64,000 nucleotides of DNA from Voacanga thouarsii (taxonomy: Eukaryota; Streptophyta; Magnoliopsida; Gentianales; Apocynaceae): positions 744,001-808,000 of the forward strand of contig JANUWF010001819.1 in the NCBI GenBank assembly GCA_026120185.1, read 5' to 3'. A program made the translations under genes and the position numbers. Positions within the stretch are counted from its first letter, which is position 1; each line of letters opens with the position of its first letter. Shown here piece by piece: positions 61,346-64,000 of the stretch. The notes beneath the pieces are model-generated. The model made no database searches and was not told the DNA's origin. It saw only the letters and a list, made by a program, of their open reading frames with translations.

Positions 61346-62365
61346 TTGAGATTCTAGAACTTGTTCAAATCTTTCATTAAATAGTGCCTGCATAGTGAAG
61401 ATAGAGGGTGTGCATTAACTATTAATAAAGTGTTCCAATGTATTACAAAAAATGCATATAGTTCCCACATAAATAAAAAGGAAAGTAGCACAATACCATG
61501 TGAGGTGAAAAAATATGTTTCTATACACCTAAATTCCAGTTTAAAGCTAGGAAATTGGAAGATTCTACTCCTCAAAGGGACGTAGTTGAAACATGGACAA
61601 GGATAATCTATTTATTCTTTCTTTTAAAGGATTTTGCTATCATGCAATCATATGCTGCCAGAGTTCAATGCTATAACTTTGGCAAATATACTCTTGCGCT
61701 CCTCAGATCAAAGGCAAGAATACTTAAAGGAATGAAGCAATGTGGAGACTTAACTACATATTTCCAAAAAAAATAGCTCATACAATTTATGTCCCTTAAA
61801 AAGCATATCTCAACAATCACAAGAACTGTGAAAGTAACATATAATTTTCCTGTTTTCAAAGTGGCCCCCCAATTAGATCAAATGATAAGTCCCTATCTAC
61901 CTTTACTCAATAGAAAATTTTCTCAAGAAATTTTACAAAAACTTTGTAGACAATCCAATTACAAAATGGCTATTTGTCACAGGTTGTATACATGTACACC
62001 ATATACTAATATGGGAAAAAGGTCCTCAAGAAGTTTAAGAAGCAAATTCCGTTTCAAGAATTAATAAATCAACTATATACTGGTACAAGCACTTTGCAGT
62101 CAATGCAATCCTATAAAATAGAGAACTACAAACTTACCTTCTGTTTCATAAGAGTGTTAACTGGTATTAAATTTTTTGCTTGTTGACAATTTCTTCCCCT
62201 AAACATTATGATGGTTTTCACGTTATGTATGTTGACTACAATGCCACCACTCAATGTTGCCAGCATACTGGCTATTTTCTTTATTTCTCTTTAGGAAAGT
62301 TATAACAACAAACTTGTACTGTCTCATGAAATTTCTAGTGAAGGTGCATATTTCGGACTACTCCC

Positions 62366-62748
62366 CCAATAAAATGCCAATCAATATCATCAGAAGCTAC
62401 AATTTTACAACATTCAAGCATTAAAGAATCTGACTTTCTCAATGATTTACACAAAATTTAACCAACTGAATCCTCAATTAGAAAATGAATGTTGTTTATC
62501 AACTTAAGAGATAGAAGTAAGGCTACCCGAGGAGCTTTCTCAATGATTTCTTGGACATAATTTTCACAAAAGCAACGGTGACCAGCATCATAGACTTGGT
62601 CAATAAGAGATATGGGCTTGGTCTTGCCCACTGCTACCACCCTCATATCTTCACCACAGTGGCCAGCCTGTTCTACTGCCCGCCGGACACAGTGGAGCAC
62701 CGCCCTAAGAGCGGTTGCAGCTATACTTTCCATAGCTGGAGCAGCCAT
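62366..62748 (-). pseudogene. 5' fragment of a PLP homeostasis protein gene (YggS/PROSC family)
   Basis: Exon 1, 62748-62527 (74 codons), begins MAAPAMESIAATALRAVLHC. It contains VVAVGKTKP with the PLP-binding lysine (usually VAVSKTKP) and YDAGHRCFCENYVQEIIEKAP. Donor CGG/GTAGCC. After a 130-bp intron with acceptor ATTGTAG, exon 2 starts at 62396 and reads DDIDWHFIG, but one base is missing relative to the usual ...LPEDI, so the frame shifts. Similarity ends near 62366. The family is a PLP-binding barrel protein that buffers vitamin B6. Only about a third of it is left. Confidence 0.82.
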
Positions 62749-63420
62749 TTACAGAATTCTACAAGTCCCTTCTGCTTTTTCTATGCTTGCCCCTCTACAG
62801 ATCTACTTTTCTTAAGAAAACGAAAGAAACCGTTCTTCCTTTGAAGAGATAAGGCGGACAAAAGAGGGGAAAGAAACAAAGGATTGGGAATTCAGAAACG
62901 TAAGAAAAGGAAGACAGAGAGGTAAATGATGGGGACCAAATTTTCAACAAATCTGAGCCACATATACCAAATTTAAACATATCTCAACCATTAAAATTTA
63001 TAGTGATATTAAAAGAATAAATAAAAAATATTATAAAATGTCTAAAATATCCATGATGACCAAATCAATCTAAACCTTACAAAAAATAATTTAAAGTTAT
63101 TAATGAAATCTCACCCATTCAATGTGAGCCTAAATTTTAAAAATTTTGAAGAAAAAATAAATTAAAAAATAAATAAATAATATTTTATGACTATTCTATC
63201 CACTCTTCACTTTTAGTTTATACATTTAGAAAAAGTCAAAATATTAGGACTTTGGTAGTGATGTCCTCCGACTACACACGTACATTCTCAAACAAACTCA
63301 TGCTTTGAGTTAGGGGTGTTCACGGTTCGCTTCGATCCAGAGATTTCGATAGAATTTTTTATCAAATCTGATCAAAATTCATCAATCTACCACGAAAGGG
63401 ATGGAATAATGAGGTACCCC
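62749..63420. other. Upstream region of the PLP-protein fragment and AT-rich spacer
   Basis: 62749-62940 would be the former 5' untranslated region or promoter of the 62748 start. No clear TATA box identified. At about 63311, TTAGGGGTGTTCACGGTTCG looks like one end of a hAT-type MITE; the other end is not seen before the repeat at 63421. Confidence 0.4.
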
Positions 63421-63581
63421 TGTTAAGGGGGTACACCGCGACTGGTAAGCGCGAGGTCAGACGAGACCTCACGCCTGCCAATAGCAAAATATACTATGCT
63501 ACCCGTGTCTGCCCTTCCTAAATAAGGTTGCCCTTCTTGAAATAAGGCTGACGATGTCAGCGCGAAGCTAGACGTGACCAT

Positions 63582-63674
63582 GCGACTAGTAGTCATGAGG
63601 TCTGACGACCACACGACTCCCAGTCGCATGATCCTCAGACCACGCGACCTGCAGTCGCGAGGTCTGTCGACCAC
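63582..63674 (+). repeat. Three tandem 31-bp units with inner palindromes
   Basis: Units 63582-63612, 63613-63643 and 63644-63674 share the pattern GCGAC(T/C)..AGTCGC.GAGGTCTG.CGACCAC. Each has an inner inverted CGACT/AGTCG pair. Degenerate relatives extend left to about 63435. Confidence 0.8.
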
Positions 63675-63741
63675 GCATGACCGGTCTTCAATTTTTGTCT
63701 CACTACAACTTCACGTGGCCCACTCTCAATTCTTGTTTGAC

Positions 63742-63795
63742 GAGATTCAAAAGAATCTCTGAAAAGCAACCTTTTCAGAGATTCTTTTGAATCTC
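63742..63795. repeat. Perfect 25-bp hairpin
   Basis: Left arm GAGATTCAAAAGAATCTCTG with AAAAG... continuation at 63742-63766, loop CAAC (63767-63770), right arm its exact reverse complement (63771-63795). It lies about 55 bp upstream of the TATA-like box. Confidence 0.9.
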
Positions 63796-64000
63796 AAATC
63801 AAAGATTCACGAGCCAAGAACCGGCTATTCAAATGAAATAAAGACGTCTATAAATATCGAATTTGTATTGTAGTTCGCATTTCTTCTTTCTTTGCTAAAT
63901 TTCTCTTCTGTACAATTGCTATTCTTCTCATTTTTTTTGCATTTCTTCTTTCTTACTATTCTCCTCTTCTGTTTTTTCATATTTTATTTGGTGTAAAATA

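Larger units (their letters stand above)
57422..62198 (-). pseudogene. Exon chain of an unrecognised gene (3' part)
   Basis: Minus-strand pieces with matching phases: 62198-62138 (NCQQAKNLIPVNTLMKQK; acceptor TTTAG, donor AAG/GTAAGT); from 61387 (ALFNERFEQVLESQ; acceptor ATGCAG), running into an LRR fragment; 60484-60332 (VKHDMEVNEDEEWEYVEEGP ... VRVKKKSADQQ; 153 nt); 58247-58208 (NPQHRELSLSSSK; donor AAAG/GTGAG); and from 57441, giving DSGDNN and TGA at 57422. Read in another phase, the last exon stays open to TAG at 57356. The spliced end would be a charged, coiled, basic C-terminal tail. The 5' part is missing. I do not recognise the family. It could be a live 3' half joined to a foreign 5' end, but the LRR intrusion argues for a relic. 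Confidence 0.45.
63421..64000 (+). mobile_element. Promoter-bearing repeat, possibly the 5' LTR of another element (cut by window end)
   Basis: It begins with the palindrome GTACCCCTGTTAAGGGGGTAC at 63414, continues through CG-rich repeats (63430-63680), a perfect hairpin and TATAAATAT (about 63851-63859), then pyrimidine-rich CTTCTTTCTTTGC sequence typical of a transcript leader. GC-rich repeats, TATA and leader in this order fit a Ty3/gypsy or TRIM-type LTR in plus orientation. No internal domain or second copy is in view. Confidence 0.4.

Noticed and set aside
63435..63680. CRISPR-like array of short palindromic repeats
   Set aside because: The units are contiguous with no variable spacers, and the DNA is a plant nuclear genome; this is a tandem repeat.
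1..64000. tRNA, rRNA or organelle-derived segments
   Set aside because: No cloverleaf-like or rRNA-like stretch noticed on either strand by reading; a covariance-model scan was not possible.

Overview
The window is nuclear DNA of a flowering plant, very probably a eudicot: AT-rich intergenic sequence, plant-type Ty1/copia and Ty3/gypsy elements, Stowaway-, Tourist- and hAT-like MITEs, a Helitron, and gene pieces with GT-AG introns that resemble plant-only or plant-type families (RKD/RWP-RK, vicilin-like cupin, receptor-like protein LRR). The species cannot be fixed from the sequence alone.

Layout. 1-4481: end of an LTR-like repeat (cut by the window edge) inserted into an old minus-strand LTR. 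5096-10691: a complete Ty1/copia element with perfect 5-bp target duplication and almost identical LTRs, but a broken coding region. 10692-16760: intergenic DNA rich in MITEs and short tandem repeats. 17806-18006 (minus): a small one-exon gene for a 66-residue membrane-anchored protein, the best candidate for an intact host gene. 20613-24370: a probable Helitron with captured pieces of three unrelated genes (a YEATS-domain protein, an acidic protein and a vicilin-like cupin). 24790-45463: a decayed chromovirus-like Ty3/gypsy element. A 9.5-kb Ty1/copia element (30103-39577) has inserted into its reverse transcriptase, a hAT-type MITE (25543-26134) into its 5' LTR, and a solo LTR (42522-44360) into its 3' LTR. 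46074-51506 (minus): an older relative of the first copia element, in which the part from the Gag zinc knuckle to the end of integrase has been replaced by about 1.77 kb carrying a decayed, intron-containing RKD gene in the opposite direction. 51507-57300: mostly intergenic, with MITE remnants and one exon-like fragment. 57422-62748 (minus): an exon chain of an unrecognised gene, with the 5' end of a pyridoxal-phosphate homeostasis (YggS/PROSC type) gene just upstream and an LRR fragment inside. 63421-64000: promoter-like repeat with 31-bp palindromic tandem units and a perfect 25-bp hairpin, possibly the start of another LTR.

The region is best read as layered retrotransposon insertions around a few gene relics, not as one cooperating gene system. 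None of the transposon reading frames is intact. The most unusual features are the RKD gene inside a copia element, the multi-gene Helitron, the chimeric minus-strand locus at 57-63 kb, and a recently inserted copia element that could not have made its own proteins. I see no convincing new biological system. Gene-family names rest on motif recognition from memory, without database searches.
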